11,448 nt of DNA from JAQUVS01 sp964389735 (GTDB taxonomy: Bacteria; Bacillota_I; Bacilli_A; RF39; UBA660). The stretch lies in assembly GCA_964389735.1 (NCBI GenBank), contig CAYMEJ010000029.1, forward strand, positions 1 to 11,448, given 5' to 3'. The first letter of the stretch is position 1, and each line of letters begins with the position of its first letter. The position numbers and the translations under genes were made by a program. This document shows, piece after piece, positions 5,884 through 11,448 of the stretch. The notes beneath the pieces were generated by a model. It made no database searches and had not been told where the DNA came from. It worked only from the letters and a program-made list of their open reading frames with translations.

Positions 5884-6604
5884 ATTTCTTTTGTAGTTTT
5901 TTACTTTCATCTACTATATACTCTACAGTAGCTAGATTTTTGTATGTCCTATTGATAAAATTTTTGTATACTATATTGCCCATAACATTTAATATAGGAT
6001 TTTTATTGTCTGCTAAAATTTCTTTACTAACAAGTTCATTAATTTGAATAAAATCATACATTCTATCTAGTATTTCTGGTTCTTCTACTATATCTGCTCT
6101 AAAGGCACTTAATATTAGATTAATTGTTGTGATGGGATTAATTGATCCTATTTCATAAACATCTTTAATATCACCACTTAATAATGATTTTGCATAATAA
6201 GAATCTAACATTATATAGTTAAGAATATCATTTTTAGTATATTTATCTACAGAAAAAGGTAATTTTCTATCCTTTATTTCTCTAGCATAATAATCTCTAG
6301 TTCTTTTTACTCTTTCTTTAACATCCATTCTATCTATTTCATTTAGTCTTCCAATAATATTATTAACTTGTTCACATGTTTCTTTTGGTACTTTATATTC
6401 AAAACGATATTTTGATATTAAATTTTTAATTTTTTCATTCATCTTATCATCTATAAATAGGAGATCTTCTGCTCCTGATATGTAATCTATTGCTTCTACA
6501 AAGTATTTGTATCCTTCAAAAGAACCATATATTTCTTCTAATTGTTCGTCGTTTAATGCAACTAATTCACTTCTAATCGATAAGTAACCTAATATTTGAT
6601 CCAT
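5882..6604 (-). CDS. Unrecognised 240-residue protein co-transcribed with lon
   Basis: I do not recognise a family. The protein is cytoplasmic by appearance: no signal peptide, no membrane helix, one Cys, rich in charged residues and probably mostly alpha-helical. Notable stretches are LVALNDEQLEEIYGSFEGY (15-33), a basic middle (RVKRTRDYYAREIKDRK) and a less polar segment around SINPITTINLILSAFRA. The start ATG at 6604 lies inside the 3' end of lon (32-bp overlap) and has only a weak GA-rich ribosome-binding site, so translation is probably coupled to lon. Its stop is embedded in the terminator. In Bacillus subtilis lonA is followed by the GTPase ysxC, but no GTP-binding motifs are present here. 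A Lon adaptor or substrate is conceivable from position only. Confidence 0.75.
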   Translation of the reverse strand: MDQILGYLSIRSELVALNDEQLEEIYGSFEGYKYFVEAIDYISGAEDLLFIDDKMNEKIKNLISKYRFEYKVPKETCEQVNNIIGRLNEIDRMDVKERVKRTRDYYAREIKDRKLPFSVDKYTKNDILNYIMLDSYYAKSLLSGDIKDVYEIGSINPITTINLILSAFRADIVEEPEILDRMYDFIQINELVSKEILADNKNPILNVMGNIVYKNFINRTYKNLATVEYIVDESKKLQKK

Positions 6605-8753
6605 TCATCTCACTCTTTCTTTTTATTTTAAATAATTTTCTATGTATATCCATATATCTATCTACTAGAATAAATTCTATTTCAGATTTTATTTCTTCTG
6701 GAACATCATCTAAATCTTTTTCATTTTGTCTTGGTAAGAATATTTTTCTTACTCCTCCTCGGTGTGCTCCTATGACTTTTTCTTTTACTCCTCCTATTGG
6801 TATTACTTTACCTCTAAGAGTCATTTCTCCAGTCATTGCTATATTTGTATTTATAAGAGTATTAGTAAATAATGATATTAATGTTGTTACTATAGCACAT
6901 CCAGCAGATGGTCCATCTTTTGGTACTGCTCCTTCTGGTACATGTATATGTATATCATTATCTAATAATAATTGTTCTTCAATATGAAATTCTTCTAAAT
7001 GAGATTTAATATAACTAAGTGCTAAAGTAGCTGATTCTTTCATAACATCTCCTAAGGAACCTGTTAATATTAAATTTCCTTTACCTTTATATAAAGTTGC
7101 TTCTATTGGTAATATATCTCCACCAAATTGAGTATATGCTAAACCATTTACTACACCTATGTGTCCAATAATATCAGTTGTTCCATATAAGTAATTTGGT
7201 TTACCTAAATATTTTTCAATGTTATAATCTGTTATTTGGTATTCATCTTTTCCAGTTTTCATAACAAGTTCAGTTACTATTTTTCTAATTACACTTGCTA
7301 TTTCTCTATCTAAGTTTCTTACTCCAGCTTCTTTTGTATAATTTCTTATTATATTTAATATTACTTCATCTGAGAAAGTAACTTTATCTTTTTCTAAGCC
7401 ATGTTCTTTTATTTCTCTTGGAATTAAGTGTTTTCTTGCTATATCTAGTTTTTCATATTCTGTATAACTAGATAATTCAATTATTTCTAATCTATCTCTT
7501 AATTCAGTTGGTATTTGTTCTTGATAATTAGCAGTAGTTATAAACATTACTTTACTTAAATCATATTCTTCTTCAATATAATGATCTGAGAATGCTTTAT
7601 TTTGTTCTGGGTCTAATATTTCTAATAATGCACTTGCAGGATCACCTTTAATATCTTTAGTCATTTTATCTATTTCATCTATTATGAAGACTGGATTCTT
7701 TGTACCTGCTTTTTTCATTCCTTGAATAATAAGACCAGGTGCTGCTCCTATATAGGTTCTTCTGTGTCCTACTATTTCTGCTTCATCATTAATACCACCA
7801 ACTGATATTTTAGTAACTTTTCTATTGATACTATTGGCAATACTTTTAGCTAATGATGTTTTACCTACACCAGGAGGTCCCACTAAACATATAATTGGAC
7901 TTTTAGCTTCATTAGTATTTTGTTTTACTGCTAAGTATTCTATTATTCTTGTTTTTACTTTTTCTAGTCCATAATGAGAACTATCTAATGTTTCTTTTAC
8001 TTTTGAAAGATCTTTATTATCTTCTGTTTCTTCACTCCATGGAAGTGATAATAACCAATCAATATAGTTTCTTAATATTCCTATTTCTGGTGAATTAAGA
8101 CTACAAGTTTCATATCTTGCTAATTCTAGGTATAATCTTTCTTTTATTTTACCAGGACAATCTAAAAGATTAATTTTATTTCTTAATTCATCAACTTCAG
8201 TGTCTTTATCTTTTAAGTCTCCTAATTCTAATTTAATTTGTTTAATTTTTTCTCTAAGTACAAATTCTTTTTGACTCTTTTCTAATTCAGTATTTAAAGT
8301 TTCTTCTATTTTTTGTTCAAGTTCAAGTACTTTTAAATCTTCATTCATATCTTCAAGTAACATATCTGCTCTTTTTTTAGGATCTGTTTCTTGAATGTAT
8401 GCTATTTTATTTTCATATTCAGTAGGTAAATCTGCTGCAATAATATCAGTAAATAAATCCAAATTATTTATTCCTACTACTTCTGATAATATTCCATTAC
8501 TCATATATGGAGCATCACTTATATATTTTTCTACCATTTTTTTAATNNNNNNNNNNNNNNNNNNNNNNNNNNNNNNNNNNNNNNNNNNNNNNNNNNNNNN
8601 NNNNNNNNNNNNNNNNNNNNNNNNNNNNNNNNNNNNNNNNNNNNNNGATAATATTTTTTTATCTTCTAAAGTATCTAATTCAAGTCTTACTTCACAGGAT
8701 GGGAAAAGAACCATGTTTCTAATTAATAGAACAGGAAGATTTGTGTTTTTCAT
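6573..8753 (-). CDS. lon: ATP-dependent protease Lon (LonA type), with an assembly gap
   Basis: AAA+ serine protease that degrades misfolded and regulatory proteins in the cytoplasm. The order is: N-terminal substrate domain (LPVLLIRNMVLFP, residues 6-18, interrupted by the gap), a coiled-coil region (about 130-185), the AAA+ module with Walker A GPPGVGKTS (K298) and Walker B FIIDEID (D359-E360), and the proteolytic domain with PKDGPSAG (S616) and IGGVKEK (K659 as dyad lysine). Numbering counts the gap as 34 residues. Comparison with the LonA N-domain as I recall it suggests about 60 residues more are hidden than the 100 N imply, which would bring 726 to about 785 residues, the normal size. 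A very strong site, AAGGAGGTG, sits just before the ATG. It has its own promoter and shares its transcript with the overlapping 240-residue gene. No CIRCE or CtsR-type operator was seen. Confidence 0.96.
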   Translation of the reverse strand: MKNTNLPVLLIRNMVLFPSCEVRLELDTLEDKKILXXXXXXXXXXXXXXXXXXXXXXXXXXXXXXXXXXIKKMVEKYISDAPYMSNGILSEVVGINNLDLFTDIIAADLPTEYENKIAYIQETDPKKRADMLLEDMNEDLKVLELEQKIEETLNTELEKSQKEFVLREKIKQIKLELGDLKDKDTEVDELRNKINLLDCPGKIKERLYLELARYETCSLNSPEIGILRNYIDWLLSLPWSEETEDNKDLSKVKETLDSSHYGLEKVKTRIIEYLAVKQNTNEAKSPIICLVGPPGVGKTSLAKSIANSINRKVTKISVGGINDEAEIVGHRRTYIGAAPGLIIQGMKKAGTKNPVFIIDEIDKMTKDIKGDPASALLEILDPEQNKAFSDHYIEEEYDLSKVMFITTANYQEQIPTELRDRLEIIELSSYTEYEKLDIARKHLIPREIKEHGLEKDKVTFSDEVILNIIRNYTKEAGVRNLDREIASVIRKIVTELVMKTGKDEYQITDYNIEKYLGKPNYLYGTTDIIGHIGVVNGLAYTQFGGDILPIEATLYKGKGNLILTGSLGDVMKESATLALSYIKSHLEEFHIEEQLLLDNDIHIHVPEGAVPKDGPSAGCAIVTTLISLFTNTLINTNIAMTGEMTLRGKVIPIGGVKEKVIGAHRGGVRKIFLPRQNEKDLDDVPEEIKSEIEFILVDRYMDIHRKLFKIKRKSEMNGSNIRLLID
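8547..8646. other. Assembly gap of 100 N inside lon
   Basis: Exactly 100 consecutive N, a conventional placeholder for a scaffold gap of unknown size. It removes part of the Lon N-terminal domain. The frame agrees on both sides, which only means the true length is compatible with 1 modulo 3. Confidence 0.98.
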
Positions 8754-8782
8754 GTTTCCACCTCCTTGAATATATGTTTTTT

Positions 8783-8810
8783 ATTCTACCACACTGAGAA
8801 AAAAAAGCAA
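8783..8810 (-). promoter_or_regulatory. Extended -10 promoter for lon
   Basis: TTGCTT (8810-8805), a 16-bp spacer and TAGAAT (8788-8783) preceded by TGG, an extended -10 (TGnTAGAAT). It lies about 30 bp upstream of the lon start and follows the tig terminator, so lon is a separate transcription unit. Confidence 0.6.
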
Positions 8811-8843
8811 CAAAATATACATCTTTTTACATAATTTTTTTAT

Positions 8844-8870
8844 CAAAAAAAGAAGATATAAAATCTTCTT
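8844..8870 (-). terminator. Intrinsic terminator after tig
   Basis: On the minus strand, AAGAAGAT (8870-8863), a 5-nt loop, and ATCTTCTT (8857-8850) running into a T-tract. It sits just past the tig stop codon. The A-rich opposite side gives only a weak signal in the plus direction. Confidence 0.85.
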
Positions 8871-8883
8871 ATTTTTTCTACTT

Positions 8884-10152
8884 TTATTTATTTAAATCTT
8901 TTAATACTTCTATAACTTTTTTCATTTCTAAGTCGTATCTAATCATTTCTTTACCACCAAATGCTGTAATGAATTCTTCTTCTTTCATTTGGTATTTTTC
9001 TGCTAAGTCTTTAGCTTCTTTATCTACTTCTTCTTCAGTTACTTCTACTTTTTCAATTTTCATGATTTCTTCAAGCATTAATCTATATAATACATGATTA
9101 GAAGCTTCTTCTTTCATTTGTTCTCTTAATGTATTTTCATCACTATGAGTAAATGCATAATAAGTTTCTAATGATATTCCTTGCATTTTTAATTGTTCTT
9201 CATAACGAGCTAACATTCTATTTAATTCGTCTTCTACCATTTCTTCTGGAATATCTACTTCTGTATTTTTTCCAATTTCTTTAAACAAATCATCTAAGTA
9301 TTTATTATCAGCATCTGCTTCTTTGTTTACTTTGATATTTTCTTTAATTTCATCTTCTAATTTTTCTTTAGTATCGATTCCTTCCATTCCTAAATCTTCA
9401 AAGAAATCTTTATCCATTTCTCTTTGTTGTTTTACTTTGATTTCATTAACTTTTACTTTGAATACTACTGGTTTTCCTTTTAATTCTTCACTTGGGTATT
9501 CTTCTGGGAAAGTTACGTTAATATCTTTTTCATCTCCAGTTTTCATTCCAATTACTTGTTCTTCAAATCCTGGAATAAAAGTATTGCTTCCAATTTCTAA
9601 GCTATAGTTTTCACCTTTGCCACCATCGAATGCTACTCCGTTATTGAATCCTTCAAAATCTATAACAGCGATGTCTCCATTTTCAACTTTACCATCTTTA
9701 GTAACTATTTCTGCAAATCTTTCTAATACATGACCTAATTCATGTTCAATTTCTTCTTTTGTTACTTTAACTGCTTCTTTTTTTACACTTAATCCTTTAT
9801 ATTTTTTAACATTTACAGTTGGTGCTGTAACAAATGTGAATGTAAATTCTACACCATCTTCTGCTAATGATTTTAAATCTACTTTTGGTTGTACTACTGG
9901 AATTAAATCTTGATTATCAGTCATGATTTTCATATAAGCATCTTGTAGTACTAAATCTGCTGCATCTATAAATAAAGATTCTTTACCAAATTTCTTTTCA
10001 TACATATCTCTTGGTACTTTACCTTTTCTAAATCCATCTACAGTTACTTCTTTTTGTTTTTTTAGGAATGCACTGTTTAATGCTTCTTCCCATTGTTGAC
10101 CTTCTATTTTGATATTTTTTTCTATTTTATTTGTTTGTTTTTCTTTTGCCAT
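8884..10152 (-). CDS. tig: Trigger factor, ribosome-associated chaperone
   Basis: 422 residues. It binds the ribosome exit tunnel and shields nascent chains. The N-terminal ribosome-binding domain carries the signature GFRKGKVP (40-47). The FKBP-type peptidyl-prolyl isomerase domain spans about 158-240 (GDIAVIDFEG, IPGFEEQVIGM, VTFPEEYPSEELKGK). The helical C-terminal chaperone arms follow to the end. Length is normal for the family. I set the start at ATG 10152 (MAKEKQ) because GGAGGAG lies just upstream; an upstream in-frame ATG at 10188 would put this site inside the coding sequence and lies close to the predicted -10. It has its own promoter and terminator. In Bacillus subtilis clpX stands between tig and the lon genes; here clpX is absent from the interval. 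Confidence 0.96.
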   Translation of the reverse strand: MAKEKQTNKIEKNIKIEGQQWEEALNSAFLKKQKEVTVDGFRKGKVPRDMYEKKFGKESLFIDAADLVLQDAYMKIMTDNQDLIPVVQPKVDLKSLAEDGVEFTFTFVTAPTVNVKKYKGLSVKKEAVKVTKEEIEHELGHVLERFAEIVTKDGKVENGDIAVIDFEGFNNGVAFDGGKGENYSLEIGSNTFIPGFEEQVIGMKTGDEKDINVTFPEEYPSEELKGKPVVFKVKVNEIKVKQQREMDKDFFEDLGMEGIDTKEKLEDEIKENIKVNKEADADNKYLDDLFKEIGKNTEVDIPEEMVEDELNRMLARYEEQLKMQGISLETYYAFTHSDENTLREQMKEEASNHVLYRLMLEEIMKIEKVEVTEEEVDKEAKDLAEKYQMKEEEFITAFGGKEMIRYDLEMKKVIEVLKDLNK

Positions 10153-10176
10153 TAATATCTCCTCCAATACTTCTAT

Positions 10177-10205
10177 ATTATATAACATTTATTAAACTGA
10201 GACAA
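10177..10205 (-). promoter_or_regulatory. Promoter for tig
   Basis: TTGTCT (10205-10200), a 17-bp spacer and a perfect TATAAT (10182-10177), about 25 bp upstream of the tig ATG and immediately after the rubrerythrin terminator. Confidence 0.8.
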
Positions 10206-10224
10206 GAAAAAGATTATATAAAAT

Positions 10225-10244
10225 AAAAAAGAGATTACTCTCTT
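10225..10244 (-). terminator. Intrinsic terminator after rubrerythrin
   Basis: On the minus strand, AAGAGA (10244-10239), a GTAA tetraloop, and TCTCTT (10234-10229) followed by a T-tract. The stem begins within the rubrerythrin stop codon. Confidence 0.8.
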
Positions 10245-10785
10245 ATTTATAATTATCTGCTTTTACTTCTTGGTAACTTAATGGATGTTTACATACTGGG
10301 CATAAATCTAATGCTTTTGTTCCTACATATACATGTCCACAGTTTCTACAAATCCAAATTTTTTCTTCTTTTTTCTCAAATATTGTTTTATCTTCAATAT
10401 TTTTTAATAAAGTCAAATATCTTTCTTCATGTTCTTTTTCTATTTTAGATACAGCATCAAATAAATATGCTAATTCATTAAATCCTTCTTCTTTAGCTTC
10501 TTTAGCAAAAGTAGCATACATATCTGTCCATTCATAGTTTTCACCTTCAGCTGCATCTTTTAAATTGTCTATTGTTGTTGGTACTTCTCCACCATGTAAA
10601 AATTTAAACCATAATTTTGCATGTTCTTTTTCATTATTTGCAGTTTCTTCAAATATAGCTGCAATTTGTTCATAACCATCTTTTTTTGCCTTTGATGCAT
10701 AATAAGTATATTTGTTTCTTGCTTGAGATTCCCCAGCAAATGCTGCCATTAAGTTTTTTTCTGTTTTTGTTCCTTTTAATTCCAT
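10243..10785 (-). CDS. rbr: Rubrerythrin (non-heme diiron peroxidase)
   Basis: 180 residues. It reduces hydrogen peroxide in the cytoplasm of anaerobes and microaerophiles using electrons passed through a rubredoxin-type iron centre. The N-terminal four-helix diiron domain has ligands E19 (AGES), E52 and H55 (NEKEHA), E82 and E85 (GENYEW), E116 and H119 (IEKEH). The C-terminal rubredoxin-like domain has C146/C149 (CRNCG) and C162/C165 (CPVC). The domain order is the classical one. It starts 2 nt after the regulator gene, with AAGGAG 8 nt before the ATG lying in the end of the upstream reading frame, so the two are co-transcribed and share the Fur/PerR-type operator. Its presence suggests an oxygen-sensitive lifestyle. 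Confidence 0.97.
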   Translation of the reverse strand: MELKGTKTEKNLMAAFAGESQARNKYTYYASKAKKDGYEQIAAIFEETANNEKEHAKLWFKFLHGGEVPTTIDNLKDAAEGENYEWTDMYATFAKEAKEEGFNELAYLFDAVSKIEKEHEERYLTLLKNIEDKTIFEKKEEKIWICRNCGHVYVGTKALDLCPVCKHPLSYQEVKADNYK

Positions 10786-10787
10786 AA

Positions 10788-11180
10788 TTAATTCTCCTTT
10801 TCCTTAGAAATGCATTTACTGCATTTTCCACTTAATATTAGTTCATAATTGTCTACTTCAATTTTTTGTTCTTTACAAATAGTACTAATTAATTCATTAC
10901 ATCTGTTATCAAAGATATCCATTATTTTTCCACATTCATTACATTTTAGATGATAATGTGAATTTAAATTTCCATCATAATGATCTATATTATCTCCTAC
11001 TTGTACTTTTCTGATTAATCCATTATCGTATAATTTATTAATATTTCTGTATACTGTAGCCTGTCCAATAGTATTATCCTTTTTCTTTACTTCTTCATAC
11101 AATTCTTTGATAGTTGGATGAGTCTTTAAAGATTTAAGGGTATCTAATACTATTTCTTTTTGTTTAATAGTTCTACCCAT
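10788..11180 (-). CDS. Fur-family metal-dependent repressor, PerR-like
   Basis: 130 residues: a winged-helix DNA-binding domain (about 1-65, with QATVYRNINKLYDNGLI as the recognition part) and a metal-binding dimerisation domain. A structural zinc site is formed by C80/C83 (CNECG) and C120/C123 (CSKC). The regulatory metal site aligns with that of Bacillus PerR: H21 (in THPT), D69 (YDG), H75, H77 (HYH) and D88. The Asp at position 69 and the partner rubrerythrin favour PerR (peroxide sensing by histidine oxidation) over Fur, but the operator upstream is Fur-type, so I give no gene symbol. The start is preceded by GGGAGG. The gene is probably autoregulated through the palindrome at 11197-11211. 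Confidence 0.92.
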   Translation of the reverse strand: MGRTIKQKEIVLDTLKSLKTHPTIKELYEEVKKKDNTIGQATVYRNINKLYDNGLIRKVQVGDNIDHYDGNLNSHYHLKCNECGKIMDIFDNRCNELISTICKEQKIEVDNYELILSGKCSKCISKEKEN

Positions 11181-11196
11181 ATACGCCTCCCTTAAA

Positions 11197-11211
11197 TGAT
11201 AATGATTATCA
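11197..11211. promoter_or_regulatory. Fur-family operator, perfect 7-1-7 palindrome
   Basis: TGATAATGATTATCA is a perfect inverted repeat matching the Bacillus Fur box consensus TGATAATnATTATCA rather than the PerR box TTATAATnATTATAA. It begins 6 bp downstream of the -10 and covers the expected transcription start, so binding would block the regulator-rubrerythrin operon. The tRNA-Cys promoter is about 70 bp away and is unlikely to be affected. Confidence 0.9.
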
Positions 11212-11216
11212 ATATC

Positions 11217-11244
11217 ATTATAACACTTTTATAAATTAATACAA
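11217..11244 (-). promoter_or_regulatory. Promoter for the Fur-family regulator/rubrerythrin operon
   Basis: TTGTAT (11244-11239), a 16-bp spacer and a perfect TATAAT (11222-11217) with the TGn extension. The expected start (about 11210) falls in the operator. Confidence 0.8.
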
Positions 11245-11282
11245 GTATTATTTCTAATTTTTTATTTTTTTCATATATTTTA

Positions 11283-11311
11283 TTGTCAAAGCAAAATATA
11301 TTTGTTATAAT
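11283..11311 (+). promoter_or_regulatory. Promoter for tRNA-Cys
   Basis: TTGTCA (11283-11288), a 17-bp spacer and a perfect TATAAT (11306-11311) with TGn extension. The start should be near 11318, leaving a short 5' leader before the tRNA. A strong promoter, as expected for a stable RNA. Confidence 0.88.
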
Positions 11312-11324
11312 TTATTTGCGTTAT

Positions 11325-11398
11325 GGGTCTATAGCCAAGTGGTAAGGCGTGGGACTGCAACTCCCTGATCGTTGGTTCAAATCCGACTAGGCCCTCCA
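11325..11398 (+). tRNA. tRNA-Cys (anticodon GCA)
   Basis: 74 nt including encoded CCA. The acceptor stem GGGTCTA/TAGGCCC has one T-G pair. The D stem is GCC/GGC, the anticodon loop CTGCAAC carries GCA, and the T arm is GTTGG-TTCAAAT-CCGAC. The discriminator is U73, an identity element of tRNA-Cys. The top pair of the anticodon stem is a T-T mismatch (positions 27/43). It stands alone with its own promoter and terminator. Confidence 0.97.
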
Positions 11399-11407
11399 TA
11401 ATGAATT

Positions 11408-11434
11408 AAAACTCAAGATATCTTGAGTTTTTTT
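11408..11434 (+). terminator. Intrinsic terminator after tRNA-Cys
   Basis: AACTCAAG (11410-11417), ATAT loop, CTTGAGTT (11422-11429), continuing into a T-run to 11434. The full 20-bp core is a perfect palindrome. Confidence 0.92.
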
Positions 11435-11448
11435 ATTTATTCTTAAAA

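Noticed and set aside
5853..6047. Plus-strand 64-codon hydrophobic frame opposite the 240-residue gene
   Set aside because: Begins in the terminator region, has no ribosome-binding site and lies wholly opposite a better supported gene.
6772..6987. Plus-strand 71-codon frame opposite the Lon protease domain
   Set aside because: Shadow of the conserved catalytic region on the other strand.
8395..8769. Plus-strand frame running through the N gap
   Set aside because: Open only because the gap contains no stops; it is opposite lon.
9323..9607. Plus-strand 94-codon Ser-rich frame opposite tig
   Set aside because: Antisense of Glu/Lys-rich tig codons, with no start signal.

Overview
The window is very AT-rich and densely coded. 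It looks like a chromosomal segment of an uncultured low-GC member of the Bacillota (Bacilli side, related to but not inside the Mycoplasma-type lineages). The reasons are strong AGGAGG/AGGTGA ribosome-binding sites, TTGnnn-TATAAT promoters, a T-box riboswitch, a tRNA with encoded CCA, and gene families typical of that phylum. Trp is encoded by TGG and every complete gene ends in TAA or TAG without internal TGA, so there is no sign of UGA recoding. A run of exactly 100 N inside lon shows that this is a scaffolded draft or metagenome assembly. All protein genes but one lie on the minus strand, so the natural reading order is from high to low coordinates.

Right end (about 11430-10230): tRNA-Cys(GCA) on the plus strand has its own promoter and terminator. 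Divergent from it is a two-gene oxidative-stress or iron operon, a PerR/Fur-family regulator followed by rubrerythrin. It is controlled by a promoter whose start region is covered by a perfect 15-bp Fur-type palindrome. Next come two proteostasis units, each with a promoter and a terminator: tig (trigger factor), then lon (ATP-dependent protease) with an unrecognised 240-residue protein overlapping the end of lon.

Middle (about 5860-4280): a LysM protein whose N-terminal half matches the pattern of the spore-coat protein SpoVID overlaps a degenerate kinase-like protein of the CotS/YsxE type. In Bacillus subtilis spoVID-ysxE lie directly upstream of valS, and tig and lonA lie close by, so this window keeps a recognisable ancestral gene order. 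In between sits a later-looking block: a small Cys-rich membrane protein on the plus strand, an HD-domain phosphohydrolase, and two type IV prepilin-like proteins.

Left end (about 1820-1): a strong promoter drives a T-box leader with valine features (GUA in the specifier position, UGGU in the tRNA-acceptor bulge). The leader controls a second HD-domain protein, a paralogue of the first, and the 26-bp overlapping valS, of which only the N-terminal 268 codons are present. The two HD paralogues bracket the pilin pair. The most interesting points are the HD/pilin/HD-valS arrangement, the SpoVID/YsxE-like pair with a kinase that has lost catalytic residues, the Fur-type operator in front of a PerR-like sensor, and the unassigned proteins next to lon and on the plus strand.
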